This document shows, piece by piece, positions 1-7,058 of a DNA stretch of 64,000 nucleotides. Positions within the stretch are counted from its first letter, which is position 1, and each line of letters begins with the position of its first letter. Source of the stretch: Collinsella sp. (GTDB lineage Bacteria; Actinomycetota; Coriobacteriia; Coriobacteriales; Coriobacteriaceae); contig DXMU01000052.1 in the NCBI GenBank assembly GCA_019414025.1, positions 6,996-70,995 of the forward strand, given 5' to 3'. The notes under the pieces are model-generated. The model searched no databases. It was not told the DNA's origin and saw nothing but the letters and a program-made list of their open reading frames with translations. The position numbers and the translations under genes were made by a program.

Positions 1-331
1 ACTCGCAACCGCGTTCGAGCAGCTCATGCGCGATGATCTCGTCGGCGGCAATAGGGTCGGCATAGACGTCCTTGGAAAGCGTCAGCGTCTGGATGCCCGC
101 GCGCTCGGCGCGCTGCAAACCCTTAGCCGAAGGACGGCTCGACACCACAAGCTCAATCGAGGCGTTGAGATTACCAGCGGCGATCAGGTCGATCAGCGCC
201 TGCAGGTTGGTACCCGAACCGCTGATGAGCACGCCGATCTTGAGCGGCTCGGCGGTATCAGTGCCGGTCGGACGGGTATAGGGCACAAAGTCCAGGCCCT
301 TGGCGGCAGCCATCTGCTCGTTAGCGCTCAT
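1..331 (-). CDS. purN: Phosphoribosylglycinamide formyltransferase, 3' end beyond window
   Basis: Transfers a formyl group from 10-formyltetrahydrofolate to GAR in de novo purine synthesis. Translating the minus strand from the ATG at 331 gives MSANEQMAAAKGLDF..., then the family's N-terminal motif KIGVLISGSGTNLQALID, and it stays open to base 1, so about 110 N-terminal residues are present and the C-terminal half is missing. The ATG overlaps the purM stop by 11 bases, which indicates translational coupling in a purF-purM-purN operon. A 30-residue extension precedes the first beta strand. The catalytic Asn/His/Asp region lies outside the window. The identification is firm from the motif and the context. 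Confidence 0.93.
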   Translation of the reverse strand, partial: MSANEQMAAAKGLDFVPYTRPTGTDTAEPLKIGVLISGSGTNLQALIDLIAAGNLNASIELVVSSRPSAKGLQRAERAGIQTLTLSKDVYADPIAADEIIAHELLERGCE

Positions 332-1424
332 CGGAGTACACGACCTTACCGGAGCCCTCGACGCACTCGCCCACGCGGAACGGAGTCTCGCCCAGCGCGA
401 CCAGCGCCTCGGTCACGGAAGCCTCGTCCTCGGGAGCGACGATCAGGCACAGGCCAACGCCCATGTTGAAGGTCTTGCATGCCTCGTTGGGCGCGAGCTC
501 GGCCTGGCGCGACACGTAGGTGATGACGGGCGGAACGTCCCAACCCATCTCGGCGCCGTTGCGGGTGACCACGGCGTCGACGTCGTCGGCGAGTGCACGG
601 TTGAGGTTCTCGGTAATACCACCGCCAGTGATGTGGGCGATGGCGTGCACGTTGGCGCCGCCGCGCAGCAGCTCCAGGATCGGCTTGACATAGATGCGCG
701 TGGGGGCCAGCAAGGCGTCTGCCAGCGATGCACCGCCGAGCTCCTCGAGCGGACGGCTCAGCTCCTCGGCCTTAGCGGCGGCCTCGGGCGTGCCCGGCTT
801 GATGCCGTCGACGCCAATGACCTTGCGCACGAGCGAGTAGCCGTTGGAGTGCACGCCGGTGGAAGGCAGGCCCAGGATCACATCGCCGGGGCGAACGTTC
901 GCGGGGTCAAGCATCTTGGGACGATCGACAACACCCACGGTAAATCCGGCAAGGTCGTAATCGGCAGGAGCCATAACGCCGGGGTGCTCGGCCATCTCAC
1001 CGCCCACGAGCGCGCAGCCCGCGAGCTTGCAGCCGTCGGCCACACCCTTGATGATCTTTGCCATGTGCTCGGCCTCGATGTGACCGATGGCAACGTAGTC
1101 CAGGAAGAACAGCGGCTCGGCGCCCGAAGCCAGAATGTCGTTGACGCACATAGCGACCAGGTCCTGGCCCACCGTCTCGTGACGGTCCATGATCTGGGCG
1201 AGCACGAGCTTGGTGCCCACGCCGTCGGTACCGCTGATCAGGATCGGGTCTTCCATATCCTTAAGCGCGGCGGCCGAGAACAGGCCACCGAAGCCGCCGA
1301 TGCCGCCGATAACCTCGGGGCGGTTGGTGTCCTTGACCATCTGCTTAATCGCGTCGACGGCGCGGCCGCCCTCGGCGGTATCGACGCCGGCGTCCTCGTA
1401 CGTCACATGCTTGCTGTCGCTCAT
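321..1424 (-). CDS. purM: Phosphoribosylformylglycinamidine cyclo-ligase
   Basis: AIR synthetase closes the imidazole ring of FGAM with ATP, step five of purine synthesis. The 367-residue product begins MSDSKHVTYEDAGVD and carries the PurM glycine-rich and metal/ATP motifs GIGGFGGLF, ISGTDGVGTKL and ALVGGEMAEHPG, followed by PGDVILGLPSTGVHSNGYSL in the C-terminal half. I chose the ATG at 1424 because a strong AGGAAGG lies just upstream. The frame is open further, to 1469, but those residues resemble no PurM. Its stop overlaps the purN start, and purF lies 158 bases upstream. Confidence 0.96.
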   Translation of the reverse strand: MSDSKHVTYEDAGVDTAEGGRAVDAIKQMVKDTNRPEVIGGIGGFGGLFSAAALKDMEDPILISGTDGVGTKLVLAQIMDRHETVGQDLVAMCVNDILASGAEPLFFLDYVAIGHIEAEHMAKIIKGVADGCKLAGCALVGGEMAEHPGVMAPADYDLAGFTVGVVDRPKMLDPANVRPGDVILGLPSTGVHSNGYSLVRKVIGVDGIKPGTPEAAAKAEELSRPLEELGGASLADALLAPTRIYVKPILELLRGGANVHAIAHITGGGITENLNRALADDVDAVVTRNGAEMGWDVPPVITYVSRQAELAPNEACKTFNMGVGLCLIVAPEDEASVTEALVALGETPFRVGECVEGSGKVVYSDER

Positions 1425-1530
1425 CTGAGCCTTCCTCTCCCCCCTACCGTGGCGCCGCACGGGCGCCAAACGGTGCTCATAGTTGCGTTCATTTCGGCGC
1501 GCGCCATAACAGCACGCGCCGTCATATCAA

Positions 1531-1583
1531 CAAAAAAGCAGGTAAAACCTACCAAAATAAACCTGTCCCCATATGGCAGGTTT
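1531..1583 (-). terminator. Hairpins between purF and purM, possible attenuator
   Basis: Just after the purF stop the minus strand can form one stem from AAACCTG and CAGGTTT around 1558-1583. A second short stem, GGTAGG...ACCTGC, follows at about 1538-1553, and then a run of six T. This looks like an intrinsic terminator or partial read-through site within the purF-purM transcript. The operon assignment rests on gene order only. Confidence 0.4.
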
Positions 1584-3253
1584 TATGCCTCGCCGTGCTC
1601 CTCTTCCCAGCTGCGGTCGTCGTATTTCTCGATCACGGCGTCGTCGTCAAAGTGCAGCGGCTTGTCCAGGTTGCGGGGCTTAAAGCCCTCCATAAACTTG
1701 TCGCGGCCAAAGCTCTCGGGAATCGCCACGGGGTAGCGGCCGGTAAAGCACGCATCGCAGTAACCGCCCTTGGGCATGACCTTGAGCAGGCCCTCGACCG
1801 AAAGGAAGGCCAGCGAATCGGCGCCGATATACTCGCAAATCTCGTCGACCGTCTTGTTGGCGCTGATAAGCTGCGACTGCACGTCGGTATCGATACCGTA
1901 GAAGCACGGCCAGATGACCTCGGGCGAGTTGATACGGATATGAATCTCCTTGGCGCCGGCGTTGCGCAGCATCTTGACGAGCTGCACCATGGTGGTGCCG
2001 CGCACGATGGAGTCGTCGATCACGACCAGGCGCTTGCCCTCGATGTTGTCGCGCAGCGGGTTAAGCTTCATGCGCACGCCCATGGCGCGCAGCTCCTGCG
2101 TAGGCTCAATAAACGTGCGGCCCACGTAACGGTTCTTGATGAGGCCCTCGCCAAAGGGAATACCGCTCTCATGCGAATAGCCCTCCGCGGGCGGCAGGCC
2201 GGAGTCGGGCACGCCGATGACCAGGTCGGCCTCGACGGGCTCCTCGTGTGCCAGCTGACGGCCCATGTCGTAACGGCAGGCATAGACGCTCTTGCCGTTC
2301 ATGATGGAGTCGGGGCGGGCAAAGTAGACCTGCTCAAAGATGCAGTTAGCGGGCTCTTTGGCAGCGGGCACGCCCTGCTCGGATACCAGGCCCTCGGCGC
2401 TGATGCGCAAAATCTCGCCAGGGCGGACGTCGCGCACGTACTCGGCGCCCACAATGTCGAGCGCACAAGTCTCGGAGGCGACGACCCAGCCGCCGGCGCG
2501 GGTGACATGGGTGGTGGCGTCAACCGTCGCGGCGCCGTCCTGCGAGGGCAACTGCGAAACGGATGCGGCATCGGCCTGGTCCAGGCCCTCGTCCACCAGC
2601 CTGCCCAGCACGAGCGGGCGGATGCCGTGCGGGTCGCGGAAGGCATAGAGCGCCTGCTCGTTGATGAGCGTCATGGCGTAGCCGCCGCGCACGAGCTCCA
2701 TGGTCTTGCGAATGCCCTCGCGCAGGTGGCCCGTACGCTGAGTAAAGTAGCCGATGAGTTTGGTCGCTACCTCAGAATCCGAATTGGAGAGGAACGGAAC
2801 GCCCAGCTCGATCAGCTGGCGGCGCAGTTCGTCGGTGTTGACGAGGGTGCCGTTGTGCGCAAGTGCGATGATGACGCTATTAATGGTCGAAAGATGTGGC
2901 TGCGAGGCTTCCCAGCTTTTGGCGCCGGCGGTGCCATAGCGCACGTGACCCACAGCCAGCTGACCGGAGAGCGTCGACAGGTCGGCATTGGAGAACACGC
3001 GGTCGAGCAGGCCCAGATCCTTGCGGACCATAACCGTACCGCCGTCACCCACGGCGATTCCCGCCGATTCTTGGCCACGGTGCTGCAGTGCACGCAGGCC
3101 AAAGTACGTCAGTCGAGCCACGTCGCGATCGGGCGCCCAAACACCAAAAACGCCGCATTCCTCATGCAGCTGGTCGGAGTCCGGATCATACGTCGACATG
3201 GCGTTCACCTGTCCCGCGGCACGCTCGGCCGCGCGGATGGTTTCTTGAGACAT
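1583..3253 (-). CDS. purF: Amidophosphoribosyltransferase
   Basis: Catalyses the committed purine step, PRPP plus glutamine to phosphoribosylamine. The 556-residue product has a short N-terminal propeptide followed by ECGVFGVW, with Cys33 as the expected N-terminal glutamine-amidotransferase nucleophile after processing. RALQHRGQESAGIA and GHVRYGTAG follow in the glutaminase domain. The PRPP loop VVIDDSIVRGTT lies in the C-terminal transferase domain. About 70 residues of insert (around 225-290) make it longer than the usual ~480-500. It is the first gene of purF-purM-purN and has a TATAAT about 40 bases upstream. The start follows the conserved propeptide length, but an internal Met at 19 is possible. 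Confidence 0.96.
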   Translation of the reverse strand: MSQETIRAAERAAGQVNAMSTYDPDSDQLHEECGVFGVWAPDRDVARLTYFGLRALQHRGQESAGIAVGDGGTVMVRKDLGLLDRVFSNADLSTLSGQLAVGHVRYGTAGAKSWEASQPHLSTINSVIIALAHNGTLVNTDELRRQLIELGVPFLSNSDSEVATKLIGYFTQRTGHLREGIRKTMELVRGGYAMTLINEQALYAFRDPHGIRPLVLGRLVDEGLDQADAASVSQLPSQDGAATVDATTHVTRAGGWVVASETCALDIVGAEYVRDVRPGEILRISAEGLVSEQGVPAAKEPANCIFEQVYFARPDSIMNGKSVYACRYDMGRQLAHEEPVEADLVIGVPDSGLPPAEGYSHESGIPFGEGLIKNRYVGRTFIEPTQELRAMGVRMKLNPLRDNIEGKRLVVIDDSIVRGTTMVQLVKMLRNAGAKEIHIRINSPEVIWPCFYGIDTDVQSQLISANKTVDEICEYIGADSLAFLSVEGLLKVMPKGGYCDACFTGRYPVAIPESFGRDKFMEGFKPRNLDKPLHFDDDAVIEKYDDRSWEEEHGEA

Positions 3254-3294
3254 GGCATCCCCTCAGAGCCTCGTATTTTGGCGTTACCCGCCTT

Positions 3295-3300
3295 ATTATA
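3295..3300 (-). promoter_or_regulatory. Probable -10 box for purF
   Basis: A perfect TATAAT on the minus strand lies 42 bases upstream of the purF ATG. The -35 region is GC-rich with no good match, so activity may depend on an activator. I found no sequence resembling a purine riboswitch in the 285-base space between purF and the divergent gene at 3539. Confidence 0.45.
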
Positions 3301-3482
3301 CGCACGGCGCGACGCGCTCCCCAGCGCATGAGCAGCGCTTTTTAAAAGCCCACCGAGCTTATAATCCGTTTTGCGGCCAAACATTTTATCGGTCTGTCCA
3401 GTGTAAGTGCCCGCGCCCCCAGATGGCCGCCGCGTCTGCCGTTGGGGATTACAAAGTTGCAATTGGGACGTTCGTCCTGTCT

Positions 3483-3512
3483 TTTGGCAGGTCGGCGGCG
3501 TATCCTTATAAC
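3483..3512 (+). promoter_or_regulatory. Candidate promoter for the CmpB-type gene
   Basis: TTTGGC at 3483-3488 and TATAAC at 3507-3512 are separated by 18 bases and lie 27 bases before the ATG at 3539. Both hexamers are imperfect. This is inferred from position and spacing only. Confidence 0.35.
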
Positions 3513-3538
3513 CTACAACAAAGCGAGAAAGGTTCTGT

Positions 3539-4768
3539 ATGGATCGAAACGAACTCGACCCTAGCGTCCCCAGCGCCACAGAGGTCAAGAAGATTCCCCT
3601 CATCATTAAGGTGTACGCCGTCCTGTGCATCCTTTCCGGCGTGGGCACGCTCCCGTCGGTCGCTGCCTTTATGTGGCAGGTCATCACGGCACTTGTTAAC
3701 GGCAACGCCACCGAAAAGCTCGGCGACAACACGCTCGTCGCAGTCGGCCTTATCGTCGCCGGCATCATGCTCTCTGCGGCAAGTGCCGTCATCCTAATCA
3801 TCTTTGGCCTGGACCTTATCAAAAACCAGCGCCGCAACGCCGCCCGCCTGTCCTACATCCTTATTGCATTCACCGTCGTCGAGCTTTTGGTCGACGTGAT
3901 GCTCCAGGGTATCGGGCCCTTCTTGCTGCGCCCCGCTATTCAGCTCGGCATCCTCATCGCGCTTTCGGCCACCGTCGACCCCACGCTGCGTCAGGAGCGC
4001 GAGCTGCAGCGCCGCCTGCAGGAGATGCTCGACCGCGATGCCGCCGCCGAGGGCATGCTCGGCCGCGATGAGACCGGCGAGGGCTACATCAAGCTCAACT
4101 ACTTCAACCTGTTCTGGGTATTCTTCGTCTGCTGCGTACTGGGACTTATCTTGGAGGACATCTGGCACATGACGGTCAACGACCCGGGCGTCTACCAGGA
4201 CCGCGCCGGCATGCTGTTTGGCCCTTTCAGCCCCATCTACGGATTTGGCGCCGTGCTCATGACCATGGTGCTTAACCGCTTCTACAAAAAGAACCCCATC
4301 ATCATTTTCCTGGTGAGCGCTGTGCTCGGCGCGAGCTTTGAGGTGTTCGTGGGCTGGTTTATGCAGACCGCGTTTGGCGTGGTCTCGTGGAGCTACTCGC
4401 ACATAACGCTGTTTGGTTTGCCCGATCCGCTCGTGGTCCTCACGGGCGGACGCACCTGCACGGGCTTTGCCTGCCTGTGGGGCCTAGGTGGCCTCATCTG
4501 GATCAAGCTGCTGCTACCGAGGCTGCTTAAGCTCATCAACAAGATCCCCTGGAAGAGCCGCTACTCGGCCACCGTCATCTTTACCGTCATTATGCTGGTC
4601 GACGGCGTCATGACGCTGCAGTCGCTCGACTACTGGTACCAGCGCGTTAACGGCACGGAGCCGGACATTCCCGTCGCACAGTTCTACGGCAAGTATTTCG
4701 ATAACGACTACATGGAGAACCGCTTCCAGAGCATGACCATGAGCCCCAAGGACGCCACGCGCGTTTAG
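3539..4768 (+). CDS. CmpB-type (putative ABC-transporter type IV) multispanning membrane protein
   Basis: A 409-residue integral membrane protein. The N-terminal third has about four hydrophobic segments (around residues 22-45, 62-92, 105-125 and 130-145). After a charged linker rich in Arg and Glu, the second half matches the CmpB/DUF1113 pattern: NLFWVFFVCCVLGLILEDIW, then LFGPFSPIYGFGAV, FEVFVGWFMQ, and a C-terminal pair of helices. The family is widespread in Firmicutes and gut Actinobacteria and its substrate is unknown. The name comes from a proposed ABC-permease relationship that is not demonstrated, and no ATPase gene is adjacent. AGAAAGG precedes the ATG. It reads divergently from purF and ends at a strong terminator. 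Confidence 0.75.
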   Translation: MDRNELDPSVPSATEVKKIPLIIKVYAVLCILSGVGTLPSVAAFMWQVITALVNGNATEKLGDNTLVAVGLIVAGIMLSAASAVILIIFGLDLIKNQRRNAARLSYILIAFTVVELLVDVMLQGIGPFLLRPAIQLGILIALSATVDPTLRQERELQRRLQEMLDRDAAAEGMLGRDETGEGYIKLNYFNLFWVFFVCCVLGLILEDIWHMTVNDPGVYQDRAGMLFGPFSPIYGFGAVLMTMVLNRFYKKNPIIIFLVSAVLGASFEVFVGWFMQTAFGVVSWSYSHITLFGLPDPLVVLTGGRTCTGFACLWGLGGLIWIKLLLPRLLKLINKIPWKSRYSATVIFTVIMLVDGVMTLQSLDYWYQRVNGTEPDIPVAQFYGKYFDNDYMENRFQSMTMSPKDATRV

Positions 4769-4789
4769 CGCCCGCCGCGCCCAAAACGC

Positions 4790-4830
4790 AAAATGCCCGC
4801 CGGTATCACACATACCGGTGGGCATTTTTA
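4790..4830. terminator. Bidirectional intrinsic terminator
   Basis: A near-perfect 16-bp stem (AAATGCCCGCCGGTAT with ATACCGGTGGGCATTT) around a CACAC loop, with A-run and T-run on either side. It can end both the plus-strand CmpB-type gene and the minus-strand MoaE-like gene. Confidence 0.9.
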
Positions 4831-4858
4831 TAAACGATCCTTCTATCGACGCAATCCT

Positions 4859-5278
4859 CTATGCCTCGCGCTCGACCTCACTCACGCATTCGTTCTTGAT
4901 GGTGCCAACGAGCGCCTGCAGTGCATCGACCACGTGTGGGCGAATGTCCCCGCCGATAAGCACGAGCATGATGTCGTCACCTACGGTAAGCTCGCCGCTT
5001 GCCAGCCACACGCGCACATAGCCGATACCCGGCATCGCGCGCGTAGTCTCGATAGCAGACCGTACCTTTTCGGCGTCGTAGTCAAAGACCATGCCGCCCA
5101 CCCTGTGGCCTGGCGCCACGCCATCGGTCTCGACTCCGCGCACCTCAGCCTTGGGCGTCGCGCGCACCACACCGTTATGCGTCAGATACATCCCACAGCC
5201 TGCCGCCGAAGCATCGGCCTTGGCCTCGCGCAGCCAAGCATCAATCGAAGGCATCAATTTGCCACTCTCGAGCATCAT
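4859..5278 (-). CDS. MoaE-like protein (molybdopterin synthase large-subunit fold)
   Basis: A 139-residue soluble protein. The C-terminal 60 residues follow the MoaE pattern: VRVWLASGELTVGDDIMLV, then IGGDIRPHVVDALQALVGTI, then KNE where MoaE has its first catalytic lysine. The second MoaE lysine (KRE in E. coli) appears as VERE, and the HR pair after the GD-V strand is replaced by DIRP. The protein may therefore be a divergent or non-catalytic relative. No other molybdenum cofactor genes are in the window. It lies 64 bases downstream of the sortase gene on the same strand, with a palindromic element between them. AAGGGAG precedes two adjacent ATGs (5278 and 5275), and either could be the start. 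Confidence 0.5.
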   Translation of the reverse strand: MMLESGKLMPSIDAWLREAKADASAAGCGMYLTHNGVVRATPKAEVRGVETDGVAPGHRVGGMVFDYDAEKVRSAIETTRAMPGIGYVRVWLASGELTVGDDIMLVLIGGDIRPHVVDALQALVGTIKNECVSEVEREA

Positions 5279-5295
5279 TTCTCCCTTACCGTCGT

Positions 5296-5336
5296 CGAGT
5301 AGCCAATTTGGGACGGGGCCTTTTTAGCTACTCTCG
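5296..5336. repeat. Short hairpin element with conserved loop, copy 1
   Basis: GAGTAGC pairs with GCTACTC around the core AATTTGGGACGGGGCC followed by TTTTT. A second copy at 41592-41631 has nearly the same core but a different self-complementary stem. This copy lies between the sortase and the MoaE-like gene. Confidence 0.7.
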
Positions 5337-5342
5337 AACAAC

Positions 5343-6341
5343 TTATTCCTCGACCGGCGTGAGCACCATGACGGCGCGTGTGTTGCTCAGCGACAGCGAA
5401 CGACAGGTCACAAGCGTTACAACCTTAGTTGCCGAAGCGGCACGATCGGTGGCATCACTCGCCACGGCAGAAGCGCCGTCGAGCATCTCGGACAGGTAGT
5501 TCTTGAGTCCGTCGTCGCCCTCAAAATTGGTCGTGCGCGCCTTGGCATACGTGTCCTCGACCACCTTGGTCGCCAGCGGACGCAACTTATACGTCGCATC
5601 GCGCGTGATGTAGTACACATATTCAATGCTATCGAACGTTGCCTGGTCAGTCGTATCCGAAATCACGTTGAACATCGACCCATCGTTCATATGGTGGCCG
5701 TAGATCGTGGTCTGCTGGTCGACCATTCCCGGCGCGGTGTCATCGCTATCCAAGAAGATGGCACCCGAGGCGTTAGACGTGCCATCGAACAGCGTGTTGA
5801 GGTATTTGGAGTTGTTGTTGGTCTGCACCACGGGATAGTTGATGTTGGTTCCCGGCACGTAAATCCAACCCACAATCTCGGGGTTCGTCTGAGCAAGCGC
5901 ATCAAAGTCGATAATCGGCACGCCGCTGGCGTCCTTATCGCTTACATATTGCTTCTCGATTTTCTGATACGAATCGCTCGCCTGCTTATAGCCAATCTGG
6001 GCATTAATAAAAATAGCGGCGGCGGCGACAATCAGACCGATACCGATGATGATGAGCAGAATGGGAATAATGGAGTGGCGCTTTTTGCGCGGCGGCTCGG
6101 TGCGATCCGACGGCGCGGCATGCGATGAAGACCGGGGCGGCTTCTTAGCGGAGCTATAAGACGAAGGACGATATGCGGCCGGCGCGTCCTGTCGACGATG
6201 CGTCGCCGGTGTCACGGGGCGCGGCGCGCGCGGCTGCTGAGGAGAGGATGTCCGACCCTGCTGTGCCGCACGGGCAGCACCCGGCTTCGACGGATCGGGA
6301 ATCTGAGAAGCCTTGAATCGTTTTCCCTGATAATCGGACAT
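5343..6341 (-). CDS. srtB: Class B sortase
   Basis: A membrane-anchored transpeptidase of 332 residues. It has a long, basic, proline-rich cytoplasmic N-terminus (1-90), a single transmembrane helix (about 91-113), and an extracellular sortase B domain starting near VPIIDFDALAQTNPEIVGWI. The catalytic His is in TIYGHHM (His216), the nucleophile is Cys313 in LVTCRSL, and the active-site Arg is Arg322 in SNTRAVM. Class B enzymes in Firmicutes often recognise NPQTN-like signals, but some in other phyla anchor surface proteins or pilins. The nearest obvious substrate here is the IPNTG-tailed GH31 enzyme, separated only by purE. That pairing is an inference. Confidence 0.92.
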   Translation of the reverse strand: MSDYQGKRFKASQIPDPSKPGAARAAQQGRTSSPQQPRAPRPVTPATHRRQDAPAAYRPSSYSSAKKPPRSSSHAAPSDRTEPPRKKRHSIIPILLIIIGIGLIVAAAAIFINAQIGYKQASDSYQKIEKQYVSDKDASGVPIIDFDALAQTNPEIVGWIYVPGTNINYPVVQTNNNSKYLNTLFDGTSNASGAIFLDSDDTAPGMVDQQTTIYGHHMNDGSMFNVISDTTDQATFDSIEYVYYITRDATYKLRPLATKVVEDTYAKARTTNFEGDDGLKNYLSEMLDGASAVASDATDRAASATKVVTLVTCRSLSLSNTRAVMVLTPVEE

Positions 6342-6376
6342 GGCTCTCCTTATACTGCGGTGAAACGGCGGAACGC

Positions 6377-6841
6377 TTAGGCGTCAGCCATCTCCTGCTT
6401 CATCTTCTCGATAACCTTGCGGTACTCGGGGTCGCAAGCACCCAGAATCTGTGTGGCATAGATGGCGGCGTTCTTGGCACCGTTGATGGCAACGCAGGCC
6501 ACGGGCACGCCCGAAGGCATCTGCACCATCGACAGCAGCGAATCCATACCGCCCAGGTCACTCGTCTTCATAGGCACGCCGATAACCGGCAGCGGCGTAA
6601 AGGCAGCCACGACACCACCCAAGTGAGCGGCCTTGCCGGCGGCGGCGATAATCACTTTGATACCGCGATCGGCGGCAGTCGAAGCCCACTCGTGGACCTT
6701 CGCCGGCGTGCGGTGCGCGCTCGCAATGACGAGCTCATAGGGCACACCCAGTGCCTCGAGCTCGGCGGTGCAGCCTTCCATAACGCCCAGATCGGACTTG
6801 GAACCCATGATGATCCCGACAACCGGCTTCTGATCTGCCAT
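6377..6841 (-). CDS. purE: N5-carboxyaminoimidazole ribonucleotide mutase
   Basis: Converts N5-CAIR to CAIR in purine synthesis. The 154-residue protein shows the class I PurE signature: GIIMGSKSDLGVM near the N-terminus, IASAHRTPAKVHEWA, IIAAAGKAAHLGGVVAA and the PVIGVPM strand. AGGAGG lies 9 bases before the ATG at 6841. Another ATG at 6847 is only 3 bases from it and is less likely. No purK partner lies next to it. It is separated from the purF cluster by the sortase, MoaE-like and CmpB-type genes, so it is probably its own transcription unit. Confidence 0.96.
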   Translation of the reverse strand: MADQKPVVGIIMGSKSDLGVMEGCTAELEALGVPYELVIASAHRTPAKVHEWASTAADRGIKVIIAAAGKAAHLGGVVAAFTPLPVIGVPMKTSDLGGMDSLLSMVQMPSGVPVACVAINGAKNAAIYATQILGACDPEYRKVIEKMKQEMADA

Positions 6842-6996
6842 AAACATAGACCTCCTGTTGAGAGCGGTGACGCAGCGAATCCGCGACCCTTAACTGCAAA
6901 TAATTCAAGTATAGCCACCGATGCCGATGTGTTCGGTGAGAGACGGAATGCTTTGCGAGATTAAGGCCGAAGGGTCGGAGCTTTCCGCCTACATTC

Positions 6997-7040
6997 AAAA
7001 AGCATGCCCACCGTCCTTGGGTGGGACGGCGGGCACGCTT
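6997..7040 (-). terminator. Intrinsic terminator of the GH31 gene
   Basis: A 15-bp stem (GCATGCCCACCGTCC with GGACGGCGGGCACGC) followed on the minus strand by a T-run. It lies 19 bases after the GH31 stop. Confidence 0.85.
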
Positions 7041-7058
7041 GCTTAGCTGTTGCTGGGG

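Noticed and set aside
1595..3331. A long plus-strand open frame opposite purF, and similar long frames opposite purM, dnaB, typA, gyrA, gyrB, carB and the GH31 gene
   Set aside because: These are mirror frames of high-GC genes with biased composition, no ribosome sites and no recognisable motifs. The minus-strand genes are certain.
3417..3500. A third copy of the AATTTGGGACGGGGC element near 3465 (AATTGGGACG) and another near 58905 (AAATGGGACAGG)
   Set aside because: Only 8-10 bases match and there is no GTAG/CTAC-type stem, so the similarity is probably accidental.
3254..3538. A purine riboswitch in front of purF
   Set aside because: I could not find the three-way-junction core or its conserved loops. 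Only a -10 box and small stems are visible.
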